From: Microbacterium sp. AB | GTDB lineage: Bacteria > Actinomycetota > Actinomycetes > Actinomycetales > Microbacteriaceae | Direction of reading: 5' to 3' | Assembly (NCBI RefSeq): GCF_032878875.1 | Contig: NZ_CP118157.1 | Span: 1,860,001-1,924,000 of the forward strand | DNA length: 64,000 bases | In this document: one piece after another, positions 1 through 10,600 of the stretch | How positions within the stretch are numbered: position 1 is the stretch's first letter | Layout of the letters: each line of letters opens with the position of its first letter | Notes under the pieces: model-generated | Database searches by the model: none | What the model saw: only the letters and a program-made list of their open reading frames with translations | Told to the model about the DNA's origin: nothing | Program-made: the position numbers and the translations under genes

Positions 1-522
1 CGCCGTGTAGCGAGGGATCTGCGCCGCGACCTCGCGCGCCTGGCGGACGGCCGGCACGACCCCCTGCGCGATCCCCTCGCGCAGGGTGGCGATGTAGCCG
101 TCGATCGCGGCGGGGATGGCGCCGAGGCGCCGCGCCACGGCCGACCAGTCGTCGGGCGTCTCGGTCGGCATGAGGTCGTACACCTGTCGGATGTCCTGCG
201 GCGCGCTCGCGATGACGTTGAGGTCGCGCAGATGCCAACGCGCCTCGAACCGCTCGATGCTCAGGCGGAGCCCGCTCGACAGATCCGCCTTCGTGACGCG
301 GTCGACGTCGTCGGCGGGCTCGGCGGCGTCCAGCGCCGCGAGCACGGCACGCGCCTCGGCCACGTGCCGCTCCGCGCCCGCGGGACTGAAGTCGTCGTAG
401 CGGTCGTTCGCCTCGTCGCGCCCGATGTACGTCGCGAGCGTGGGCGAGAGGTCGACGACGGTGTCCACCCACCCCTCCGCGATGCGGTCGATCTCGGTCT
501 GCTGTCGAACGGCGTCGGTCAT
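1..522 (-). CDS. DUF885 family protein, N-terminal part (cut by window edge)
   Basis: The frame is open on the minus strand from an ATG at 522 to the window edge, giving about 174 residues with no stop. A strong GGAGGAG ribosome site lies just upstream of the ATG. The translation has the pattern of the DUF885 family, bacterial proteins often annotated as putative metallopeptidases: an early acidic helix, then a segment containing DLSPTLATYIG. The remaining and probably catalytic part lies outside the window, so activity cannot be judged. It follows polA in the same direction with a gap of about 29 bases, so the two may be co-transcribed. Family assignment is by recognition of the N-terminal pattern only. 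Confidence 0.7.
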   Translation of the reverse strand, partial: MTDAVRQQTEIDRIAEGWVDTVVDLSPTLATYIGRDEANDRYDDFSPAGAERHVAEARAVLAALDAAEPADDVDRVTKADLSSGLRLSIERFEARWHLRDLNVIASAPQDIRQVYDLMPTETPDDWSAVARRLGAIPAAIDGYIATLREGIAQGVVPAVRQAREVAAQIPRYTA

Positions 523-551
523 CGTCGTGTCTTCTCCTCCGTCTGCCGCGC

Positions 552-3179
552 TCAGTGCGCGGCCTGGTTCCAGTCGTCGCCGCGGCCGACCTGCACGTCG
601 AGCGGCACCGTGAGCTCGGCCGCGTCGGCCATGCGCCCGCGGACGATCGTCTCCACCGCGTCCCACTCCCCCTCGGCCACCTCCACGACGATCTCGTCGT
701 GGATCTGCAGCAGCAGCCGTGAGCGCAGACCGGCGAGGTCCTCGTGCACTCGGAACAGCGCGATCTTCATGATGTCGGCCGCCGATCCCTGGATCGGCGC
801 GTTGAGCGCCGCGCGCTCCGCGTTCTCGCGCAGCACGCGGTTCGGGCTTGTGAGGTCGGGAAACGGTCGCCGGCGGCCGAAGATCGTCTCGGTGTACCCG
901 TCGACGCGGGCCTTCTCCACCGACGACCGCAGGTAGTCGCGCACGGCGCCGAACCGCGCGAAGTACTCCAGCATGAGCGCCTTCGCCTCGGACTGCTCGA
1001 TGCGCAGCTGCTTCGAGAGCCCGAAGGCCGACAGCCCGTACACGAGGCCGTACGACATCGCCTTCACCTTCGTGCGCATCTCGTTCGACACGTCCTGCGG
1101 CTCCACGCCGAACACGCGGGCGCCGACGAAGCGGTGCAGGTCCTCCCCCGCCCGGAAGGCCTCGATGAGCGCGGGGTCGCCCGACAGGTGCGCCATGATC
1201 CGCATCTCGATCTGCGAGTAGTCGGCCGTCATCAGGGTCTCGTAGCCCGCCCCCACCTCGAACGCGGCGCGGATGCGGCGCGACTCCTCGGTGCGGACGG
1301 GGATGTTCTGCAGGTTCGGGTCGGTGCTCGACAGCCGCCCGGTCTGCGAGCCCGTCTGGACATAGGTCGTGTGCACCCGTCCGTCCGCGTCGATGGCCGC
1401 GTCGAGCCCGTCGATGATCTGCTTGAGCTTCGTGGCCTCGCGATGCGCGAGCAGGAGGCCGAGGAACGGATGGTCGGCCTTCTCCTGAAGCTCCGAGAGG
1501 GCGCCGGCGTCGGTCGTGTAGCCGGTCTTCGTCTTCCTCGTCTTCGGGAGGTCGAGCTCGACGAAGAGCACCTCCTGGAGCTGCTTCGGCGAGCCGAGGT
1601 TCACCTCGTGCCCGATCGTCGCGTACGCCTCCTGGGCGAGCCCCTGCGCGCGCTCCCCCAGCTCGTCCGAGAACGCCGAGAGCCTCTCGTGCGACACGGA
1701 CACTCCCGCGAGCTCCATCTCGGCCAGCGCGAGGAGCGTCGGCAGCTCGATGTCGGAGAGGACGGGCCGCACGCCCTCGGGAAGCGCGTCGCGCAGCGCC
1801 GCCGCCACCCGCACCGTGAACCACGAGCGCTGACCGGGCGTCGCCCCCTCGTCCTCGGGGACCAGCTGGGAGGGATCCGCCTCGGGGAGCTTCTCCTGCA
1901 GGTAGGTGTCGACGAGGTGGGCGAGCGTCTTGTCGGGGAAGCTCGGGCGCAGCAGCCATCCCGCGAGGATGACGTCGAACGCGAGCCCCGCGACCGCGAC
2001 GCCCGCGCGGCGCAGCGCCTTGACCTGCGGCTTCGCGTCGGCGAACGCCTTGGGCGCCTCCGACGCGAACCAGTCGGCCAGCGCGTCGCGCACGTCGTCG
2101 TCCCAGCCGGCCTCCACGACCTCCTCGGCGGTCGCGAGCCCGATCCGCACCGGGAGCCCGGCATCGGTCACGAGGGTGACGCCGATCTCGCCCTCCGCGG
2201 AGGCGACCCACGACGCCAGCTCGGGCGCCGTCCGCTCCGAGGCGGCCGGCGCCCGGGTCGCCGGCGCCGCCGCGGCCTCGTCTCCGGGGACCCCCGTCAC
2301 CTGCAGCACCCGCCCGAGCAGCGCGCGGAACTCGAGGCGCGCGAAGACGTCCCGCAGCGCCTGGGCGTCGGCGCCCTCGCGCCTGAGGTCGTCGAGCGCG
2401 ACCGGCAGCTCCACGTCGCGCAGGAGCCGGTTGAGCCGGCGGTTGCGGCGCACGTCCTCGACGTGGTCGCGCAGATTGCCGCCCACCACGCCCTTGAGGG
2501 TGTCGGCGCCGTCGAGCAGGGCGTCGAGCGAGCCGAACTGCGTGAGCCACTTCACGGCGGTCTTCTCGCCGACCTTCGGCACGCCGGGCAGGTTGTCGCT
2601 CGTCTCGCCGACGAGGGCGGCGATGTCGGGGTACATCTCCGGTGGCAGCCCGTACTTCTCCACGACGGCGGCGGGGTCGTAGCGCTTGAGCTTCGACACG
2701 CCCTGCACCGACGGGTACAGCAGCGTGATGTCGTCGTTCACGAGCTGGATGGTGTCGCGGTCGCCCGAGCAGACGAGCACGTGCCATCCCGCCTCCGCAC
2801 CGCGGGTCGCGAGGGTCGCGAGGATGTCGTCGGCCTCGAAGTCGGGCTTCTCCAGCACCGTCACGTTCATGGCGCGCAGGCACTCCTGCAGCAGCGGGAT
2901 CTGCCCCTTGAACTCGGGCGGCGTCTCGGCACGGGTGCCCTTGTACTCGGCGTACTCGCGCGTGCGGAACGACTCCCGCGACACGTCGAACGCGACCGCG
3001 ACGTGGGTCGGATCCTCGTCCCGCAGCAGGTTGACGAACATCGACAGGAACCCGTGGATCGCGTTCGTGTGCTGGCCGTCCGAGGTGGAGAAGTTCTCGA
3101 CCGGGAGGGCGAAGAACGCCCGGAAGGCGAGCGAATGGCCGTCGACGACGAGCAGAGTAGGCTTCGTGGAGTCCGTCAC
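552..3179 (-). CDS. polA: DNA polymerase I
   Basis: An 875-residue DNA polymerase I that fills gaps and removes RNA primers during lagging-strand synthesis and excision repair. The first ~290 residues are a 5'-3' exonuclease (DGHSLAFRAFFALP, then DFEADDILATLA and a helix-hairpin-helix near LPGVPKVGEKTA). The middle ~300-490 corresponds to the 3'-5' proofreading fold, but I do not see the usual acidic metal ligands, as in other actinobacterial PolA proteins. The polymerase has motif A (ADYSQIEMRIMAHLSGD, ~650), motif B (KAMSYGLVYG, ~710) and motif C (IHDEIVVEV, ~825). The GTG start follows a -10-like TACGCT by exactly six bases, suggesting a leaderless message. It is divergent from the thioesterase gene. 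Confidence 0.97.
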   Translation of the reverse strand: MTDSTKPTLLVVDGHSLAFRAFFALPVENFSTSDGQHTNAIHGFLSMFVNLLRDEDPTHVAVAFDVSRESFRTREYAEYKGTRAETPPEFKGQIPLLQECLRAMNVTVLEKPDFEADDILATLATRGAEAGWHVLVCSGDRDTIQLVNDDITLLYPSVQGVSKLKRYDPAAVVEKYGLPPEMYPDIAALVGETSDNLPGVPKVGEKTAVKWLTQFGSLDALLDGADTLKGVVGGNLRDHVEDVRRNRRLNRLLRDVELPVALDDLRREGADAQALRDVFARLEFRALLGRVLQVTGVPGDEAAAAPATRAPAASERTAPELASWVASAEGEIGVTLVTDAGLPVRIGLATAEEVVEAGWDDDVRDALADWFASEAPKAFADAKPQVKALRRAGVAVAGLAFDVILAGWLLRPSFPDKTLAHLVDTYLQEKLPEADPSQLVPEDEGATPGQRSWFTVRVAAALRDALPEGVRPVLSDIELPTLLALAEMELAGVSVSHERLSAFSDELGERAQGLAQEAYATIGHEVNLGSPKQLQEVLFVELDLPKTRKTKTGYTTDAGALSELQEKADHPFLGLLLAHREATKLKQIIDGLDAAIDADGRVHTTYVQTGSQTGRLSSTDPNLQNIPVRTEESRRIRAAFEVGAGYETLMTADYSQIEMRIMAHLSGDPALIEAFRAGEDLHRFVGARVFGVEPQDVSNEMRTKVKAMSYGLVYGLSAFGLSKQLRIEQSEAKALMLEYFARFGAVRDYLRSSVEKARVDGYTETIFGRRRPFPDLTSPNRVLRENAERAALNAPIQGSAADIMKIALFRVHEDLAGLRSRLLLQIHDEIVVEVAEGEWDAVETIVRGRMADAAELTVPLDVQVGRGDDWNQAAH

Positions 3180-3185
3180 CCGTCC

Positions 3186-3191
3186 AGCGTA
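3186..3191 (-). promoter_or_regulatory. -10 box of polA, probably leaderless
   Basis: On the minus strand TACGCT is followed by six bases and then the polA GTG, so a transcript starting seven bases after the hexamer would begin at the start codon. No convincing -35 box is visible. Confidence 0.4.
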
Positions 3192-3228
3192 ACGAGCGGC
3201 ACGGACATCCGAGTCACGAGGGAGACCG

Positions 3229-3651
3229 ATGGCGGATCAGCAGGACGGCCTGCAGTGGGTCAGGGAGCGCGGAGCGGGCCTCCTGGCGGAGCGGATGGGC
3301 ATCGAGTTCACCGAGTTCTCCGTCGAGCGGTCGGTCGCGACGATGCCCGTCGCCGGGAACACGCAGCCCGTGGGGCTCCTGCACGGGGGCGCCTACGTCG
3401 TGCTCGGCGAGTCGCTCGGATCGATGGCGGCCAACCTCTTCGCCGGTCCCGGGAGGCTCGCCGTCGGCGTCGACGTCAACGCGACCCACACCGCCTCCGC
3501 CGTGCGCGGCGTCGTCACGGGGGTCTGCACGCCCATCCATCTCGGCCGCACGCTCACCGTGCACGAGATCGCCATCACGAACGAGGACGGCCGACGCTGC
3601 TCGACCGTGCGCATCACCAACGTCATCAGGGACGCGCCGAAGGCGTCCTGA
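3229..3651 (+). CDS. Hotdog-fold acyl-CoA thioesterase (PaaI/MenI-like)
   Basis: A 140-residue single-domain hotdog thioesterase. The HGGAYVVLGESLGS segment gives the usual HGG at residues 52-54 and the catalytic acidic residue at Glu61; a second conserved stretch (NATHTASAVRG) forms the substrate groove. The family hydrolyses aryl- or acyl-CoA, for example 1,4-dihydroxy-2-naphthoyl-CoA in menaquinone synthesis or phenylacetate intermediates; the sequence does not separate these. The ATG has a GAGGGAG ribosome site. It is divergent from polA with only 49 bases between them and convergent with pdtaR, sharing the terminator at 3658-3690. Confidence 0.85.
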   Translation: MADQQDGLQWVRERGAGLLAERMGIEFTEFSVERSVATMPVAGNTQPVGLLHGGAYVVLGESLGSMAANLFAGPGRLAVGVDVNATHTASAVRGVVTGVCTPIHLGRTLTVHEIAITNEDGRRCSTVRITNVIRDAPKAS

Positions 3652-3657
3652 CGGCCG

Positions 3658-3690
3658 AAGGGCCGGGCATCCACGGGATGCCCGGCCCTT
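3658..3690. terminator. Bidirectional terminator hairpin
   Basis: A perfect 15-bp stem (AAGGGCCGGGCATCC pairing with GGATGCCCGGCCCTT) with a 3-base ACG loop lies between the convergent thioesterase and pdtaR genes. It begins seven bases after the thioesterase stop. The A and T ends give it a short T run in either direction. Confidence 0.9.
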
Positions 3691-3705
3691 CTCGCGTCTC
3701 GGCGG

Positions 3706-4323
3706 TCAGCCCTTCTTGGGGGCCAGCTGCTCGATGATCGCCTTCGCGACGTCCTGCATGGTGAGCCGGCGGTCCATCGACGCCTTCTGGATCCAGCGGA
3801 ACGCCTCCGGCTCCGACAGGCCCATCTTCTCGTTGAGGAGCCCCTTGGCGCGGTCGACGAGCTTGCGCGTCTCGAACCGCTCGACGAGGTCGCCGACCTC
3901 GGCCTCGAGCGTGATGATCTGGTCGTGGCGGGCGAGTGCGATCTCGATCGCCGGCAGCAGGTCGTTCGGGGTGAACGGCTTCACGACGTACGCCAGGGCG
4001 CCGGCCTCACTGGCCCGCTCCACGAGCTCCTTCTGGCTGAACGCCGTGAGGAGGACGACGGGCGCGATGTGGTTCTTGCTGAGCTTCTCGGCGGCGCTGA
4101 TGCCGTCGAGCTGCGGCATCTTGACGTCCATGATGACGAGGTCCGGCCGGAGCTCCGTCGCGAGCTGGACCGCGGTCTCCCCGTCGCCCGCCTCGCCGAC
4201 GACGTCGTAGCCGTTGTCGCGGAGGATCTCCACGATGTCCAGGCGGATGAGGGACTCGTCTTCTGCGACCACCACGCGGCGAGGTGCCGTCGCGGGGGTC
4301 TTCTCGGTCTGCTCTTCGCTCAC
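3706..4323 (-). CDS. pdtaR: ANTAR-domain response regulator (PdtaR type)
   Basis: A 205-residue response regulator. The receiver domain (~15-130) has the acidic pair near Glu21/Asp22, the phospho-acceptor Asp66 in VIMDVKMPQLDG, Thr93 and Lys115. The C-terminal ANTAR domain (~140-200; DRAKGLLNEKMGLSEPEAF) binds two-hexaloop RNA hairpins and prevents transcription termination when the receiver is phosphorylated. Actinobacterial orthologues such as Mycobacterium Rv1626 work with the kinase PdtaS, which is not in this window. The start is GTG; TAGGAT lies exactly six bases upstream, so the message may be leaderless, although AGGA in the same stretch could serve as a weak ribosome site. The gene stands alone between terminators. 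Confidence 0.93.
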   Translation of the reverse strand: MSEEQTEKTPATAPRRVVVAEDESLIRLDIVEILRDNGYDVVGEAGDGETAVQLATELRPDLVIMDVKMPQLDGISAAEKLSKNHIAPVVLLTAFSQKELVERASEAGALAYVVKPFTPNDLLPAIEIALARHDQIITLEAEVGDLVERFETRKLVDRAKGLLNEKMGLSEPEAFRWIQKASMDRRLTMQDVAKAIIEQLAPKKG

Positions 4324-4329
4324 TGTTCC

Positions 4330-4335
4330 ATCCTA
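4330..4335 (-). promoter_or_regulatory. -10 box of pdtaR
   Basis: TAGGAT on the minus strand, six bases before the GTG of pdtaR. The position fits a transcript that starts at the first base of the start codon. The same bases include AGGA, which could alternatively act as a ribosome site. Confidence 0.45.
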
Positions 4336-4376
4336 GAGGTCAAGTCGCTGGGCGAACCCCCAGACGACACGCAGAA

Positions 4377-4398
4377 CGCCGCGCGGATCCGCGCGGCG
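4377..4398. terminator. Palindromic terminator after tRNA-Leu
   Basis: A perfect 22-base palindrome (CGCCGCGCGGA and its complement) starts five bases after the 3' end of the minus-strand tRNA gene and is followed by TTCTGCGT. It separates the tRNA from the pdtaR promoter. Confidence 0.75.
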
Positions 4399-4403
4399 CG
4401 TCG

Positions 4404-4486
4404 TGCCGGTGGTGGGGGTCGAACCCACACGCCCTGTCGGGCAAAGCATTTTGAGTGCTCCGCGTCTGCCATTCCGCCACACCGGC
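4404..4486 (-). tRNA. tRNA-Leu(CAA)
   Basis: An 83-base tRNA with acceptor stem GCCGGTG/CACCGGC and discriminator A. The D-arm has the GGCGGAATGGCAGACGC pattern typical of leucine tRNAs. The anticodon stem GAGCA/TGCTT carries loop CTCAAAA (anticodon CAA, reads UUG). A long variable arm is followed by the T-loop GGTTCGAACCC. The 3' CCA is not encoded. UUG is a rare leucine codon in such a GC-rich genome, although TTG is used as a start codon nearby (pyk, gmk). Confidence 0.97.
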
Positions 4487-4530
4487 ATGCGTCCACGACG
4501 ATACCGGATCGGCCCGGCGTCGCGGCATGC

Positions 4531-4571
4531 GCGGGAGCGGGACCGACGGATGCCCGCCGTCCCGCCCCCGC
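4531..4571 (-). terminator. Terminator after pyk
   Basis: Six bases past the pyk stop, arms GCGGGAGCGGGAC and GTCCCGCCCCCGC pair over 13 positions with one mismatch around a 15-base loop. There is no clear T run, as is usual in very GC-rich genomes. Confidence 0.6.
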
Positions 4572-4577
4572 AGGACG

Positions 4578-6026
4578 CTACTGCCCCTGCTTGTACACGG
4601 GAGCGGCGCCGTGGACGGCGTCGCCGACGCGATGCACGCGCAGGTCGTTGGTCGAGCCCGAGATCCCGGGAGGGGAACCCGAGATGACGATCACCTTGTC
4701 GCCGACCTTCGCCAGGTCGTTCGACAGCAGGTGCTCGTCGACCTGCAGGAACATGCGGTCGGTGTGCTCGACCTGCTCGACGCGCACCGAGCGGATGCCC
4801 CAGGTCAGCGCCATCCGGCGACGGGTCGCCTCGTCCTGCGTGAACGCGAGCATGGGACGGCGCGAGCGCAGACGCGACAGGCGGCGAGCGGAGTCGCCCG
4901 ACTGCGTGAACACGCAGAGGAACTTCGCCTCGACGAAGTCGGCGACCTCGATCGCGGCGAGCGTGATGGCGCCGCCCTGCGTGCGGGGCTTGGCCGTGAG
5001 CGGCGCGATGCGCTCCAGCCCGTGGTCCTCCGTCGACTCGACGATGCGCGCCATGGTCTGCACCGTGATGGCGGGGTAGGCGCCCACGCTCGTCTCGCCG
5101 GAGAGCATGACGGCGTCGGCCCCGTCGAGCACGGCGTTGGCGACGTCGCTCGTCTCGGCCCGCGTGGGAACGGGGCTCGAGATCATCGACTCCAGCATCT
5201 GGGTCGCGACGATGACGGGCTTCGCCAGGCGGCGCGCGAGCTCCACGGCCTGCTTCTGCACGATCGGGACGGCCTCGAGGGGGAGCTCCACGCCGAGGTC
5301 GCCGCGCGCGACCATGATGCCGTCGAAGGCGTGCACGATCTCCTCGAGGTTGTCCACGGCCTGCGGCTTCTCGATCTTGGCGATGATCGGGACGCGGCGC
5401 CCCTCCTCCGCCATGATCACGTGCGCACGCTGGACGTCCTTCGCGCTCCGCACGAAGGACAGGGCGATGATGTCGGCGCCCTTGCGGAGCCCGTAGCGGA
5501 GATCCGCCTCGTCCTTCTCGCTGAGGGCGGGGACGTTGACGGCGACCCCCGGCAGGTTGATGCCCTTGTTGTTCGACACGGCGCCGGCGACGATCACCTC
5601 GGTGGTGACGACCGTGTCGTCGGTGTCGACGACCTTCACGCGCACCTTGCCGTCGTCGATGAGGAGCATGTCGCCCGGCCTGACGTCGTGGGGAAGCCCC
5701 TTGAACGTCGTGCTGCTGATCTCCTTGTTGCCGAGGATGTCCTCGGTGGTGATCTTGAAGATGTCGCCCGCTGCGAGGTCGTAGGGGCCGTCCTCGAACT
5801 TGCCGAGGCGGATCTTCGGACCCTGCAGGTCGACGAGGATCGCCACCGGCTTGCCCGCCTCCTCGGCTGCGGCGCGCACGTTCTCGAAGTTGTTGTCGTG
5901 CACGGTGTAGTCACCGTGGCTGAGGTTGAAACGCGCGACATCGAGCCCCGCCTCGATGAGGGACTTCACAGTCTCCTTCGTCGAGGTGGCGGGTCCCAGC
6001 GTGGCGACGATCTTGGCTCGTCTCAA
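4578..6026 (-). CDS. pyk: Pyruvate kinase
   Basis: Converts phosphoenolpyruvate and ADP to pyruvate and ATP, the last glycolytic step. Conserved features are RRAKIVATLGPATS at the N-terminus, FNLSHGDY, DLQGPKIRLG, the catalytic IIAKIEKPQAVDNL, MVARGDLGVELP and TQMLESMISSPVPTRAE, plus a C-terminal effector-type domain. I chose a TTG start at 6026 (482 residues) because it follows GGAAGG by seven bases and gives the N-terminus normal for the family. The frame stays open to a GTG at 6140, but those 38 extra residues (rich in A, S, T and E) resemble nothing in pyruvate kinases and have no ribosome site. It follows gltD with a gap of 138 bases and is probably separately transcribed. Confidence 0.96.
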   Translation of the reverse strand: MRRAKIVATLGPATSTKETVKSLIEAGLDVARFNLSHGDYTVHDNNFENVRAAAEEAGKPVAILVDLQGPKIRLGKFEDGPYDLAAGDIFKITTEDILGNKEISSTTFKGLPHDVRPGDMLLIDDGKVRVKVVDTDDTVVTTEVIVAGAVSNNKGINLPGVAVNVPALSEKDEADLRYGLRKGADIIALSFVRSAKDVQRAHVIMAEEGRRVPIIAKIEKPQAVDNLEEIVHAFDGIMVARGDLGVELPLEAVPIVQKQAVELARRLAKPVIVATQMLESMISSPVPTRAETSDVANAVLDGADAVMLSGETSVGAYPAITVQTMARIVESTEDHGLERIAPLTAKPRTQGGAITLAAIEVADFVEAKFLCVFTQSGDSARRLSRLRSRRPMLAFTQDEATRRRMALTWGIRSVRVEQVEHTDRMFLQVDEHLLSNDLAKVGDKVIVISGSPPGISGSTNDLRVHRVGDAVHGAAPVYKQGQ

Positions 6027-6164
6027 AAGCTTGCCTTCCGCACTGCTTGCTTCTTCTGTTGTGGACGCATCGGCGTCCGTCGGGCCGGTGAGCCGTTCCG
6101 CACGAACGGCCACCGCGGATTCACGGGATGCAGGTTCCACACTACGCGCACCCGCACGCGACCC

Positions 6165-7614
<1,450 letters not shown>

Positions 7615-7622
<8 letters not shown>

Positions 7623-10600
7623 CGGTCACCTCCATGATGCGGTTCCAGACGACGTCGCCGTCGGGATCGAGCCCCTCGTCCGCGGCCGCCTGCCGGGTCT
7701 CCAGCACCGCCGCGTAGTCGCGCGGGAGCACCCGCACGAAGTTCTCCGCCTCGTCCTCGAAGTCGTCGAGCAGGCGCTGCGCCAGCTCGGAGCCCGTCTC
7801 GGCGACGTGCTGGTGGAGCAGGTCGCGCAGGATCTCGACGTCTCCCGATCCGAGCGGGCCGAGCGTGAGCTCGCCGGAGGCGAGCGAGTCGCGGTTCATG
7901 AGCTTCTCGTCGAGACGGTAGACGTACGCGGTGCCGCCCGACATGCCGGCGCCGAGGTTCCGGCCGGTCTTCCCGAGGATGACCGCGAGGCCGCCCGTCA
8001 TGTACTCGAGCGCGTGGTCGCCCACGCCCTCGACGACGGCCGTCGCGCCCGAGTTGCGCACGAAGAAGCGCTCTCCGACGACGCCGCGGAGGAACAGCGT
8101 GCCCTGGGTCGCGCCGTAGCCGATGACGTTGCCCGCGATGACGTTCTCCGACGCGTCGAACGTGCTGTCGGCGGACGGCCGCACGACGATCTGCCCGCCC
8201 GAGAGCCCCTTGCCGACGTAGTCGTTCGAGTCGCCCTCGAGGCGGAGCGTGATGCCGTTCGGCAGGAACGCGCCGAAGGACTGACCGGCCGAGCCGCGGA
8301 GGTTGACCGTGATCGCGCCCGCGGGGAGCCCGTGCTCGCCGTGGGCCTTCGTCACGTGGTGGCCGAGCAGCGTCCCGACGGCGCGTGCGGTGTTGCGCAC
8401 CGGCAGGTCGATGACGATCTCGCCGCCGCCCGCGATGACGTCCTTCGCGCGCTCGATGAGCTGGATGTCGAAGTGCTCCTCGATCTCGTGCTCCTGCGCC
8501 CGCGCATGGCTGCGCGGCTCGTCGTCCGGGAAGGCGGGCCCCTCGAGCACGGGCGACAGGTCGAGCCCGTCGGTCTTCCAGTGCCTGATCGCGCGGTCGA
8601 CGTCGAGGACCTCGGCGTGGCCGACGGCCTCCTCGATCGAGCGGAAGCCGAGCTCCGCGAGGTACTCGCGCACTTCCTGCGCGACGAACCGCATGAAGTT
8701 CACGACGTGCTCGGCCTGGCCGGTGAACCGGCTGCGCAGCAGCGGGTTCTGCGTCGCGACGCCGACCGGGCACGTGTCGAGGTGGCACACGCGCATCATG
8801 ATGCATCCGCTGACGACGAGCGGCGCCGTGGCGAAGCCGAACTCCTCGGCACCGAGCAGGGCGCCGATCACGACGTCGCGGCCGGTCTTCATCTGACCGT
8901 CCACCTGCACGACGACGCGGTCCCGCATCCCGTTGAGCATGAGCGTCTGCTGCGCCTCGGCGAGGCCGAGCTCCCACGGCGTCCCGGCGTGCTTGAGCGA
9001 GTTCAGCGGGCTCGCGCCCGTCCCGCCGTCGTGGCCGGAGACGAGGATGACGTCGCTCAGCGCCTTCGCGACGCCCGCCGCCACCGCGCCGATGCCCGAC
9101 TGGCTCACGAGCTTCGTGTGGATGCGCGCGTCGGGGTTGGCGCGCTTCAGGTCGAAGATGAGCTGCTTGAGGTCCTCGATCGAATAGATGTCGTGGTGCG
9201 GAGGCGGGGAGATGAGCCCCACGCCGGCGGTCGCATGGCGCGTGCGCGCGACCCAGGGGTAGACCTTGCCCGGGGGCAGCTGCCCGCCCTCGCCGGGCTT
9301 CGCGCCCTGGGCGAGCTTGATCTGGATGTCGTCCGAATGGGTCAGGTACATGCTCGTCACGCCGAACCGGCCCGACGCGACCTGCTTGATGGAGCTGCGG
9401 CGCTCGGGGTCGAGCAGCCGGTCGACGTCCTCGCCGCCCTCGCCCGTGTTGGACTTGGCGCCCAGGCGGTTCATCGCGATCGCGAGCGTCTCGTGCGCCT
9501 CGCGGGAGATCGATCCGTAGCTCATGGCGCCGGTCGAGAACCGCTTCACGATCGAGGAGACCGGCTCGACCTCGTCGATCGGCACGGGCGGGCGGAGGCC
9601 CTGCCTGAACGCGAAGAGGCCGCGGAGCGTCTTCAGCTCCTCCGCCTGCTCGTCGACCAGGCGCGTGTAGTCGCGGAAGACGTCGTAGCGGCCCGTGCGC
9701 GTGGAGTGCTGGAGCTTGAAGATCGTCTCCGGGTTGAACAGGTGCGGCGAGCCGTCGCGACGCCACTGGTACTCCCCGCCCGTCCACAGCCGCTCGTGCG
9801 CGCGCACGGCGGCGTCCTCCGGGTACGCGAAGTCGTGACGGACGCGGTTCTCGGCCTCGATGTCCTCGACGCCGATCCCGCCGAGCTTCGACTCCGTGCC
9901 GGTGAAGTAGGCGTCGACGGTCTCCTGGCTGAGGCCGACGGCCTCGAACACCTGCGCGCCCGTGTAGGACGAGACCGTGGAGATCCCCATCTTCGACATG
10001 ATCTTCAGCACGCCCTTGCCGAGCGCGTAGATGAGGTTCTTGACCGCCTTCTCCGGCGTGACGCCCGCGATCGCGCCGGAGCGGACCAGGTACTCGACGG
10101 TCTCCATCGCGAGGTACGGGTTCACGGCGGTGGCGCCGTAGCCGAGGAGCGTCGCGACGTGGTGGACCTCGCGGACGTCGCCGGCCTCGACCACGAGGCC
10201 GACCTTCATGCGGGTCTCGTTGCGGATGAGGTGGTGGTGGACGGCCGCGACGGTGAGCAGCGACGGGATGGGCGCGAGGTCCTTGTTCGAGTCGCGGTCG
10301 GACAGGACGATGAACTCCGCCCCCTCGGCGATCGCGTCGTCCACCTCGGCGCAGATCTCCTCGAGGCGTGCGCGCATCGTCCCGGGGCCCGCGTCGAGGT
10401 GGTACAGCGCATGGATCGTCCGCGCGCTGCGCCCGGGAAGGGCGCTGTCGATGTGCTGGATCTTGGCGAGCTCGTCGTTGTCGATGACGGGGAAGTCGAG
10501 CCCGACGGTGCGGGCGTGCTCGGGGCCCCAGGCGAGGAGGTTCGGCTCGGGGCCGAGTCCCTGCTTGAGGCTCGTCACGACCTCCTCGCGGATCGAGTCG

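Noticed and set aside
744..3737. 997-residue plus-strand open frame
   Set aside because: Antisense to polA; the plus-strand thioesterase in another frame has a clear family motif and ribosome site instead.
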